Source: an uncultured Desulfosporosinus sp. (GTDB lineage: Bacteria; Bacillota; Desulfitobacteriia; Desulfitobacteriales; Desulfitobacteriaceae). Taken from it: a DNA stretch of 48,902 bases. Shown one piece after another: positions 42,222-48,902 of this stretch (positions are counted from its first letter, which is position 1; every line of letters starts with the position of its first letter). The translations under genes were made by a program, and so were the position numbers. The notes beneath the pieces were generated by a model. That model did not search any database. It was not told the origin of the DNA and was given only the letters and a program-made list of their open reading frames with translations. Location: the NCBI GenBank assembly GCA_927405585.1, contig CAKMJS010000044.1:1-48902 (forward strand), in the 5' to 3' direction.

Positions 42222-43415
42222 TTAGTCTGACTTTCTTTGCTTTGCGGCTGTCTCCAAGGCTTTTAAAGTAGCCTGTGGATTTTCAAATTTGCTTAAGAAT
42301 ATCATAGCAGCAATAACATAAGGCTTGTAGCTTGCTTCCTTGTATAGCGGAATACGATATCGATCAAATACGCTGGCATCGACTTCGCCTTCTTTACAGC
42401 TTACACCCGTGATATCCGCAGGCAGACAATGCATATAGGTGGCTTTGCCAGCCTTTGTCAACTTCATCATTTCTTCTGTGCAAGCCCAATCTTTATGCTC
42501 TGCGTTCTGGGCCAGTAATTCTTTTTCAAGAGCCTTGATCCCATCCGAATCGCCTTTCTCATATAAATCAGTACGTTTTTCCATCGCTACAAATGGAGCC
42601 CAGCTCTTTGGATAAACGATGTCGGCATCTCTGAATGCTTCTTCCATGCTGTTTGTTTTTGTGAAAGATCCTCCTGATTTTGCAACATTTGCCTTGGCAA
42701 CGTCTTCTACCTCTGACATGATCTCATATCCTTCAGGATGTGCAAGGACTACATCCATTCCCATACGAGTCATTAAACCGACGATACCTTGAGGCACAGA
42801 AAGCGGCTTTCCGTAGGAAGGTGAGTAAGCCCATGACATGGCAATTTTCTTTCCTTTTAGGTTCTCTATGCCACCAAATTCATGAATGATATGCAGCATA
42901 TCGGCCATTGACTGAGTAGGGTGATCTATATCGCATTGCAGGTTTACTAGGGTAGGTCTTTGCTCCAAGATTCCATCCTTATTTCCTTGCTGTACAGCCT
43001 CGGAAACTTCACGCATGTAGGCATTTCCCTTGCCGATATACATATCATCACGAATACCAATGATATCTGCCATAAAGGAGATCATATTTGCAGTTTCACG
43101 AACTGTTTCGCCATGAGCTATTTGGGATTTCCCTTCATCCAAGTCCTGAACCTCAAGTCCAAGAAGATTACATGCCGATGTGAAGCTGAAACGGGTACGG
43201 GTAGAGTTGTCACGGAATAAAGAAACCCCAAGTCCGCTTTCAAAAACCTTAGTTGAGATATTGTTTTCTCTCATAAAGCGAAGAGCGTCAGCAATAATAA
43301 ATACAGCTTCTAACTCATCATCAGATTTTTCCCAAGTCAGCAAAAAGTCATTGTTGTACATTTCTTTAAAATTCAACTTATTTAATTTTTCAATGTAATC
43401 ATTCAGTGTTTTCAT
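42222..43415 (-). CDS. ygeW: YgeW knotted carbamoyltransferase
   Basis: A 397-residue transcarbamylase. The carbamoyl phosphate loop is SLFRDNSTRTRFSF; DEGKSQIAHGETVRETANM, QCDIDHPTQSMADMLHI and YMHCLPADITGVSC follow. Length and the HGETVRET and DIDHPTQ blocks point to YgeW rather than ornithine or aspartate carbamoyltransferase. The physiological acceptor is unsettled; in purine clusters it probably runs backwards, producing carbamoyl phosphate for ArcC. The ATG at 43415 follows AAGGAG at 7-base spacing. It is separated from ygeY by a 281-bp inverted repeat. Confidence 0.93.
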   Translation of the reverse strand: MKTLNDYIEKLNKLNFKEMYNNDFLLTWEKSDDELEAVFIIADALRFMRENNISTKVFESGLGVSLFRDNSTRTRFSFTSACNLLGLEVQDLDEGKSQIAHGETVRETANMISFMADIIGIRDDMYIGKGNAYMREVSEAVQQGNKDGILEQRPTLVNLQCDIDHPTQSMADMLHIIHEFGGIENLKGKKIAMSWAYSPSYGKPLSVPQGIVGLMTRMGMDVVLAHPEGYEIMSEVEDVAKANVAKSGGSFTKTNSMEEAFRDADIVYPKSWAPFVAMEKRTDLYEKGDSDGIKALEKELLAQNAEHKDWACTEEMMKLTKAGKATYMHCLPADITGVSCKEGEVDASVFDRYRIPLYKEASYKPYVIAAMIFLSKFENPQATLKALETAAKQRKSD

Positions 43416-43501
43416 AATCAATCTCCTTATTCTATAATTATTTTTGATAGTTTGTAGGATGTGCGAAGGTTATTCACGCTTCTCCCCCGTCGTCCCAGCC
43501 A

Positions 43502-43782
43502 GGCGAGGCGTTATTACAGAGAGAGCATTAGTGGCGTCGCGTCAAAGGAGATTAGTGCTGAAGCGTTAAGAAACGGCAACTGGCTTGTCCATGACTCAAA
43601 CAGGACGTTTGAGATTAGAGCATCGCCATGGATGGCTAGATGCCGTGATGGACTGATGCCGCGGTGCCATGGATGGCAAGGAGCGGCGCACATGCAGAAA
43701 GCAGCGGGGTTTTGACGTTTTAGCTTCAGCGCTAAATCGGAGTAGCGACAAAACGTTGCGATCGGCGTAATCACGCCTCGCC
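43502..43782. repeat. 281-bp imperfect inverted repeat between ygeY and ygeW
   Basis: The outer arms GGCGAGGCGTTATTAC and GTAATCACGCCTCGCC match at 15 of 16 positions. Pairing continues, about 70 percent by eye, over roughly 75 bases (for example GATTAGTGCTGAAGCG against CTTCAGCGCTAAATC). The centre has two direct copies of GCCATGGATGGC. The right arm ends one base before the ygeY stop codon. It looks like a MITE-like or other non-coding repeat element; frames crossing it have no ribosome binding site. Confidence 0.75.
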
Positions 43783-43783
43783 C

Positions 43784-45034
43784 CTACTTAATTTTGACTA
43801 AATTCTCCGTATCCTCAGGCATCTTATCCGCATACTTCTGAACAAAAATGCTCGGAATCATCGCATACATGGCCGCGCAATCCACCAGTTCTTTTTTCCA
43901 GGTCCGTTCATTGGGAGCGTGGGCTTGATCTTCGTGACCAGGTCCAAAACCAATGCAAGGGATACCGTATCGTCCCATGATGGAAACGCCGTTTGTGGAG
44001 AACGTCCACTTGTCTACGATTGGATCTTTCCCGAATAATCCTTTATAAGCATCTTCCAGAGTGCTCGTTACAGGATGTCCTTCTTCGATCAGCCAAGTTG
44101 GGAAATAGCATTCTGTTGGATAGACTAGGTCAGTATAGGAAGGTCTATCATACATGTACATCGTAACTTCTGCTCCGGCAGCTTTGACGGAAGGAAGATT
44201 TTTGATTTGTTGAACTGCATATTCCCATGACTCGCCAGCAGTTAAGCGACGATCAACAGAAATCCAGCAGCTATCAGCAACAGCGCAACGCGACGGGGAA
44301 GTATGGAAGATTTCTGATACTGTTAAGCTTCCTTTACCAAGGAACGGATGATCCATGAGGTTCTCATGTAGGCTACGCAATTCTTGAAGAATCGGAGCCA
44401 TTTTGTAAATTGCATTGTCACCACGTTCAGGAGCTGAACCATGACAACTAACACCTTTTGTCAATACCTTGATTTCCATCCGACCACGATGCCCGCGATA
44501 AATCTTGCCATCAGTGGGTTCAGTTATGACCACGAATTCCGGTACGATTTTATCTTCTTTAATAATGTACTGCCAGCATAATCCATCACAATCTTCTTCC
44601 TGCACAGAACCAACCACAACTAATGTGTAATCGCCTTCTAAGCCAAGATCTTTAATGATTTTTCCAGCGTAAACCATCGATGCCATTCCACCAATTTGGT
44701 CAGAGGCACCTCGGCCGATAATGATCTCATCATCTTCAAAACCTTTATATGGGTCATACTGCCAATTTTCCAGACTACCTACGCCTACTGTGTCAATATG
44801 GGCATCCATGGCAATCAGATGTTTACCGTGACCGACATAACCGAGAATGTTACCTTGCGGATCAATCTCAACTTTATCAAAACCGACTTTTTCCATCTCT
44901 TCCTTGATTCGAAGCACTGTTCCTTTTTCATCACAACTTTCGCCTGGGATGGCGATAAGGTCTCGTAAAAACCGACTCATTTCTGGCTCATATTTTTTGG
45001 CAAGGTCAAGAACTTTTGCAAAATTAGTATCCAA
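43784..45034 (-). CDS. ygeY: YgeY, selenium metabolism-linked M20-family hydrolase
   Basis: A 416-residue M20 metallopeptidase-like hydrolase. Metal and catalytic residues are in [50 protein letters not shown] and the final [15 protein letters not shown]. It matches YgeY, which co-occurs with YgeW, DpaL and selenium-dependent hydroxylases; a ureido or amide intermediate is the likely substrate. The TTG at 45034 (AAAGGGG 9 bases upstream) gives the normal family N-terminus; the frame from ATG 45082 adds 16 residues without a spaced binding site. A sigma-54 promoter lies at 45114-45130. Confidence 0.93.
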   Translation of the reverse strand: MDTNFAKVLDLAKKYEPEMSRFLRDLIAIPGESCDEKGTVLRIKEEMEKVGFDKVEIDPQGNILGYVGHGKHLIAMDAHIDTVGVGSLENWQYDPYKGFEDDEIIIGRGASDQIGGMASMVYAGKIIKDLGLEGDYTLVVVGSVQEEDCDGLCWQYIIKEDKIVPEFVVITEPTDGKIYRGHRGRMEIKVLTKGVSCHGSAPERGDNAIYKMAPILQELRSLHENLMDHPFLGKGSLTVSEIFHTSPSRCAVADSCWISVDRRLTAGESWEYAVQQIKNLPSVKAAGAEVTMYMYDRPSYTDLVYPTECYFPTWLIEEGHPVTSTLEDAYKGLFGKDPIVDKWTFSTNGVSIMGRYGIPCIGFGPGHEDQAHAPNERTWKKELVDCAAMYAMIPSIFVQKYADKMPEDTENLVKIK

Positions 45035-45113
45035 AACTAAATTCCCCTTTCGAACATTTGGTTTAATAATTGGTCTGATCATCCTTTAGTATGATCCTTC
45101 TGGTACTACTTTA

Positions 45114-45130
45114 ATGCAAGAACAATGCCA
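45114..45130 (-). promoter_or_regulatory. Sigma-54 (-24/-12) promoter of ygeY
   Basis: On the minus strand TGGCAT-TGTTC-TTGCAT, with GG and GC ten bases apart, one base from consensus. It stands between the terminator of the sigma-54 activator gene and ygeY, so it should drive ygeY-ygeW-arcC and perhaps the genes beyond. Confidence 0.8.
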
Positions 45131-45165
45131 ATTATATTATTTCTTAAAAACTACCCTCCAACCAT

Positions 45166-45195
45166 AAAATTACCACTTCTATAAGTGGTAATTTT
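45166..45195. terminator. Terminator after the sigma-54 activator gene
   Basis: AAAATTACCACTT and AAGTGGTAATTTT form a perfect 13-bp stem around CTAT. Weakly T-rich sequence is present on both strands. It isolates the activator gene from the ygeY promoter. Confidence 0.75.
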
Positions 45196-45205
45196 TATGT
45201 CACAG

Positions 45206-45218
45206 TCTCAAATTGAGA
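45206..45218. promoter_or_regulatory. Candidate upstream activator site of the ygeY promoter
   Basis: TCTCAAATTGAGA is a perfect 13-base palindrome about 75-90 bp upstream of the -24 element, the usual distance for an enhancer-binding protein. A related AGTCTCGAAATTGAA lies in the dpaL leader at 48722-48736. A second loose inverted repeat, TGTGTA-N16-TACACA, is near 45280-45308. Assignment to the adjacent activator is inference. Confidence 0.35.
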
Positions 45219-45363
45219 ATTTAAATTGTCCAAACTAGCAACCCTATCTCTCTGGAACTGCGCCGATTCGACAATCTGTGTAGTGAGTCTCATTTCGATA
45301 CACAAGTCTAGCTTTGATACACCATTCTAAGATAATTATTAGTACTTTACGACTGCCTGCCAT

Positions 45364-47127
45364 CTAGATAAACGTTTTAGTTTCACTAATTTCATATTCC
45401 TTAATCTTCCGATAGAGAGTAGCTCTGCTGATTCCTAGTAATTTTGCCGCATCGTCCTTATGCCCCCCACGATCAACGAGTGTTAAGGCCTTTGTGATTG
45501 CTTCTCGCTCCAACAATCTTAAGTTAAGCAATGAGTTTTTAGACTCTGGTTTATGGACATTTTTAATACGTTGGGGCAAGATGTCAGAGGTGATCTCCCC
45601 GCCTGCCACCATAGTAACGCAGTATTCAACGATATTACCTAGTTCGCGGACATTACCTGGCCATGGATAGCTAGCTAGGATATCGATCGTTTCCTGGGTG
45701 ATACCACTCACTGACCTGTCGGTTACCGTTGAGTAATAATCCAGATAGTATTGCACCAAAATCGGCACATCCTCTAGACGATCACGAAGCGGAGGAATCG
45801 TTAAAGGAATCACATTTAAGCGATAATAAAGATCTTCCCTAAACTCTCCCGTTTTGACCATAGCGTCTAAGTTTCGATGCGTTGCAGCAATTATTCTCAC
45901 ATCAATGGGGATTGAGCGCGAACCACCGACGCGTTCTACTCGTCTTTCTTGCAAGACTCGTAGTATTTTGACCTGTAAGTGCAGTGGCATGTCTCCGATC
46001 TCGTCTAAGAAAATCGTCCCGTTATGCGCAATCTCAAATTTCCCAAGTTTGCCACCCCGTCTAGCTCCCGTGAACGATCCTTCTTCATACCCGAATAACT
46101 CACTTTCCAGTAAATTCTCAGGAATAGCCCCGCAATTGATAGCAATAAAGGCATGCCCTTTTCGCTTACTACTCTGATGAATCGCCCGAGCTAATAATTC
46201 TTTACCCGTGCCGCTTTCTCCTTGAATCAAGAGGGTTGCCTTACTTGGGGCCACATGCAAGGCCATCGTTTTTAGCGCCTTCATTTTAGGAGAATCACCG
46301 ATAATCTGCGAAAGATGAGTTTCAATCTCACTCACCGTTGCCTCTTTAACCAGCTTTTTAATTTGCTTAATATCTTTTACTGAAATGACGGCGCCTTCAA
46401 TAACCCCATTATTCTTAATCGGGACAACATCACAATAAAGTTGTGTGGCCACCCGCTTGCCTTGGATCGGACCAGAAAACGGTTCTCCACGCTCTACCGC
46501 AAGCCATAGTGTTTTATCATCCAATAATTGAAACAAAACCTGATCCTGTGTTTCATCAATATCCAGCAATTTAGCAGCCAATGTATTGTAATTCGTTACT
46601 TGCTGCTGATCATTGATCAGTAAAATCCCGTCATGCAAGAGATTTAAGACGGTGAGAAGTTGGCTCGTCATCAGATCTCGTTCATAGGTTTTCTCATTTT
46701 CAATGACCTTTCCGACCAGGAGTTCGGCCATCTTTTCCAGAAAGAGCAGCAGCGATTCCTTATTATCAATCAGGCGTTTGGTTTGCTCTTCATTGAAGCT
46801 TACTAAGCCAATCACGCCAATAATCTCGTCTTCAACCCGTATGGGTATCGCTACTTCTGCATACTCTTGACATTTTCCACTGCGAGGACAAGGTTGGCAG
46901 AGCTCATTAAATCCAGGATTATCAATAATAACCGATGCCCCCGTGGACATCACATGCCGAAATACAAATCCATCATCCATCGGACCACCGCATCGACTCT
47001 TATACTTTCCCGTTCCTGCAACCCGAATAAGATCAGCGTCGGCAATTTCCACTTCGATTTTTAATGCTGCAGCGATCGCGTCTGCAGTCTGTTGTACTGT
47101 GCTCACTATATCGCTAAGGTGATACAT
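45364..47127 (-). CDS. Sigma-54-dependent transcriptional activator of the purine cluster
   Basis: A 587-residue regulator. The N-terminal sensor (about 1-140) is GAF-like with CGG at residues 41-43 and CQPCPRSGKC near 77-86. A PAS domain spans about 155-260. The AAA+ domain (about 270-505) has Walker A GESGTGKELLARA, the sigma-54 contact loop GSFTGARRGG (variant of GAFTGA), Walker B GTIFLDEIGDM and the R-finger region. A Fis-type helix-turn-helix ends the protein (AAKLLGISRATLYRKIKEY). It should activate the -24/-12 promoters before ygeY and dpaL. The four-cysteine sensor could bind a metal or Fe-S cluster. AAGGGGT precedes the ATG. Confidence 0.93.
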   Translation of the reverse strand: MYHLSDIVSTVQQTADAIAAALKIEVEIADADLIRVAGTGKYKSRCGGPMDDGFVFRHVMSTGASVIIDNPGFNELCQPCPRSGKCQEYAEVAIPIRVEDEIIGVIGLVSFNEEQTKRLIDNKESLLLFLEKMAELLVGKVIENEKTYERDLMTSQLLTVLNLLHDGILLINDQQQVTNYNTLAAKLLDIDETQDQVLFQLLDDKTLWLAVERGEPFSGPIQGKRVATQLYCDVVPIKNNGVIEGAVISVKDIKQIKKLVKEATVSEIETHLSQIIGDSPKMKALKTMALHVAPSKATLLIQGESGTGKELLARAIHQSSKRKGHAFIAINCGAIPENLLESELFGYEEGSFTGARRGGKLGKFEIAHNGTIFLDEIGDMPLHLQVKILRVLQERRVERVGGSRSIPIDVRIIAATHRNLDAMVKTGEFREDLYYRLNVIPLTIPPLRDRLEDVPILVQYYLDYYSTVTDRSVSGITQETIDILASYPWPGNVRELGNIVEYCVTMVAGGEITSDILPQRIKNVHKPESKNSLLNLRLLEREAITKALTLVDRGGHKDDAAKLLGISRATLYRKIKEYEISETKTFI

Positions 47128-47245
47128 GCTCTACCCCTTACATTAATTTGCTTTAACCTATATTATATACCATTTTCCCTTTCATTTCCCTTACTCCTCT
47201 CGATAAGTAACCCTTAACTTGGATAATTTATAGTAAATAAAAAGA

Positions 47246-47275
47246 CGCACCTTATCTCAAATGAGATAAGGTGCG
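47246..47275 (-). terminator. Terminator after dpaL
   Basis: A perfect 13-bp stem (CGCACCTTATCTC with GAGATAAGGTGCG) is followed on the minus strand by TCTTTTTATTT. It separates dpaL from the activator gene. Confidence 0.93.
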
Positions 47276-47276
47276 C

Positions 47277-47338
47277 TGGCCATGAGTGGTCAAAGATATT
47301 TTGAGATTAGACTGCCATGGATTGGCAAGGTGCCGTGA
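47277..47338. repeat. Fragment related to the ygeY-ygeW inverted repeat
   Basis: This segment aligns with 43581-43648. Shared words include TTGAGATTAGA, GCCATGGAT and TGCCGTGA in the same order and spacing. It lies 18 bp after the dpaL stop codon. Confidence 0.6.
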
Positions 47339-47356
47339 GAAGGGACCGCCCTATAA

Positions 47357-48580
47357 TTATTTACCCGTTGACGGTAATTCCCCATCCCATACGATGCTAC
47401 GCCATTTATACGGATCGGTATTCCCTTCGGTATTAAAGATTAAGATCTGCGAGTCTGCATTCAGGCCTAAGGCTTCCCGGGCCCCTTGGAAGTCTTCATC
47501 TAGCAAAATTGAACTGAGCAACCCTGCAGTGACAGCACCAGATTCACCCGATATAACTTTTGGATCTCCGTGTAGAGGATTCGCTAAAACCCTCATCCCC
47601 TTGGCAGCTACCCAATCAGGGCAAGAAACAAACAGATCGCTGTAATCGCGCAAAATATTCCACCCGATAAGATTGGGTTCTCCACAAGCCAATCCCGCCA
47701 TTACAGTAGCCATGGCTCCGCCGACGATCCGAGGTTTGCCATCCCCTGCTAGGGCTGATTTATATAAACAATCGGCTTGGTTGGCCTCAACAACCACGGT
47801 TTTTGGGCAATCTTCTTTAAATATGGAAGCAAAATAACCTTGTACCGATCCTGCTAAAGCTCCGACCCCTGCCTGAACAAAAATATGAGTTGGTTTCTCG
47901 ACACCAAGGGAATTCAATTCTTCTAAGGCTTCGGCTGACATTGTCCCATAGCCTTGCATAATCCAGCTTGGAATTACCTCGTACCCTTCCCAAGAAGTAT
48001 CTTGGACAATCACCCAGCCATTTTTTTCAGCTTCTACAGCCGTCATACGCACGGCATCATCGTAGTTCATATCTGTAATCTCAGCCACTGCACCTTCTTC
48101 TCTGATCTTATCCAGACGGTACTGAGAAGAACCCATAGGCATATAGACAACGGATTTTTGGCGCAATTGCCGAGCAGTCCAGGCAATACCCCGACCATGA
48201 TTTCCGTCTGTGGTGGTGGCAAAGGTGATGTCCCCTAATTGTTCCTTGATCTCGGGCGAGGTGAGAACATCGAACGGTAAATCGCTAATATCTTTGTTCA
48301 GTCTTTGAGCAAGGTATCTACCAATCGCATAGGATCCCCCTAAAGCCTTGAATGCATTCAAGCCAAAACGATACGACTCGTCTTTAACGTAGATTCCACC
48401 AACGCCTAAATTATTTGCTAGTTTCTTGAGCTGGCGTAATGGGGTCGGTAGATAATCAGGAAAGGTACGGTGGAAATTCAGAGCTTTATCTATTTCCGAC
48501 TTACTAAAAAGTTCGGTTGATACACCCGTTCCTATTTCCTTCTGCATCGTGTTTTGTATCCAGCGAATTTTTTCATTCAT
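47357..48580 (-). CDS. dpaL: Diaminopropionate ammonia-lyase
   Basis: A 407-residue PLP enzyme of fold type II. The cofactor lysine is in FGLNAFKALGGSYAIGRYL near residue 75, substrate and phosphate contacts are in FATTTDGNHGRGIAWTA, and the C-terminal SGESGAVTAGLLSSIL is typical. DpaL (YgeX) converts 2,3-diaminopropionate to pyruvate and two ammonia. In purine clusters it is thought to act on the last carbon-nitrogen fragment, yielding pyruvate for fermentation. GGAGAG lies 6 bases before the ATG. It has its own sigma-54 promoter and terminator. Confidence 0.95.
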   Translation of the reverse strand: MNEKIRWIQNTMQKEIGTGVSTELFSKSEIDKALNFHRTFPDYLPTPLRQLKKLANNLGVGGIYVKDESYRFGLNAFKALGGSYAIGRYLAQRLNKDISDLPFDVLTSPEIKEQLGDITFATTTDGNHGRGIAWTARQLRQKSVVYMPMGSSQYRLDKIREEGAVAEITDMNYDDAVRMTAVEAEKNGWVIVQDTSWEGYEVIPSWIMQGYGTMSAEALEELNSLGVEKPTHIFVQAGVGALAGSVQGYFASIFKEDCPKTVVVEANQADCLYKSALAGDGKPRIVGGAMATVMAGLACGEPNLIGWNILRDYSDLFVSCPDWVAAKGMRVLANPLHGDPKVISGESGAVTAGLLSSILLDEDFQGAREALGLNADSQILIFNTEGNTDPYKWRSIVWDGELPSTGK

Positions 48581-48773
48581 ATTAATCTCTCCTATTCTTA
48601 GATATTTTGTTTCAAACGAGTTTGTTTAATACTCTATTGGAAAAAACAATTTCTTGTTTAGTGTTCTTGCTACTATCTCCCCCTAAAAACAAATTGAACG
48701 AAGTGTGAGACTCCCCACCGAAGTCTCGAAATTGAACTTAATTGAGCGACTTAACTGCAATGCTTTAATTTAA

Positions 48774-48789
48774 TGCAATTACTGTGCCA
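48774..48789 (-). promoter_or_regulatory. Sigma-54 (-24/-12) promoter of dpaL
   Basis: TGGCAC-AGTAA-TTGCA on the minus strand is a perfect match to the -24/-12 consensus. The predicted leader is about 180 bases and holds a GAGACT/AGTCTC hairpin at 48707-48727. Nothing coding is seen between 48581 and 48902. Confidence 0.88.
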
Positions 48790-48822
48790 ATAACTCCTAT
48801 AAACTAGTCTGCAAAATAAAAA

Positions 48823-48855
48823 CCCTCCCTAAGCCATTTATTTTGGCCAGGGAGG
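48823..48855 (-). terminator. Terminator of a gene beyond the right edge
   Basis: CCTCCCT and AGGGAGG with extra internal GCC/GGC pairing form a hairpin followed on the minus strand by GGTTTTTATTTT. A minus-strand gene must end to the right of this point, so dpaL is not read through from it. Confidence 0.8.
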
Positions 48856-48902
48856 CTGACATTTTACAACATACTATCGTTTTTGTTTTGCCACTTCGAT
48901 AC

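Noticed and set aside
43461-43774. ORFs of 84-86 codons on both strands between ygeY and ygeW
   Set aside because: They lie inside the long inverted repeat, which makes mirrored open frames; no binding sites or protein-like features.

Overview
The window looks like chromosomal DNA from a strictly anaerobic, low-to-moderate GC Firmicute. The best guess is a clostridial Peptococcaceae/Desulfitobacteriaceae member of the Desulfosporosinus or Desulfitobacterium type. The guess rests on strong AGGAGG-type ribosome binding sites with many TTG and GTG starts, sigma-54 control, CWB2/VanW surface proteins, an orphan methionine synthase activation protein, and a selenium-linked purine catabolism cluster. 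Genus assignment is inference. No rRNA, tRNA, CRISPR array or complete insertion sequence was seen.

Layout. 1-7884 is a mixed housekeeping stretch: end of an HD-domain protein, TVP38/TMEM64 membrane protein, SGNH hydrolase, cation diffusion facilitator, a DNA glycosylase plus GNAT pair, YitT protein, a MetH-activation-like protein and a secreted CWB2-VanW fusion. 8013-14644 holds two tandem paralogous hydantoinase/oxoprolinase-family genes behind a sigma-54-type promoter, followed by an orphan hybrid histidine kinase. 14849-20368 holds an SRPBCC membrane protein, two small genes, a MalT-like LuxR regulator with candidate operator repeats, a GNAT protein and a decayed small ORF. 20369-25231 holds a DUF255 thioredoxin-like gene interrupted by a 21-bp insertion with two in-frame stops, an HD-GYP protein and an NSS-family transporter.

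25396-48580 is the main feature: about 23 kb of minus-strand genes for anaerobic purine degradation. In transcription order they are dpaL, a sigma-54 activator, ygeY, ygeW, arcC, hydA, a fused selenium-dependent xanthine dehydrogenase, yqeC, mocA and yqeB, then a purine riboswitch followed by xdhB-xdhC-xdhA, an NCS2 purine permease, a dadD/guanine-deaminase-like amidohydrolase and ade. The inferred logic is as follows. The permease imports bases, the deaminases and xanthine dehydrogenases converge them on xanthine, and the hydA/ygeY/dpaL products act on ring-opened intermediates. YgeW and ArcC would recover ATP from a carbamoyl group. YqeB, YqeC and MocA would supply the selenium and molybdenum cofactor. 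The head of the cluster carries sigma-54 promoters before dpaL and ygeY; the xdh-pbuG-like end carries the purine riboswitch.

The cluster is peppered with repeats. There are GC-rich long imperfect inverted repeats directly after the stop codons of the dadD-like gene and ygeY, a related fragment after dpaL, and short palindromes (GGGGCAATTC/GAATTGCCCC) in front of yqeC and also inside its coding sequence.
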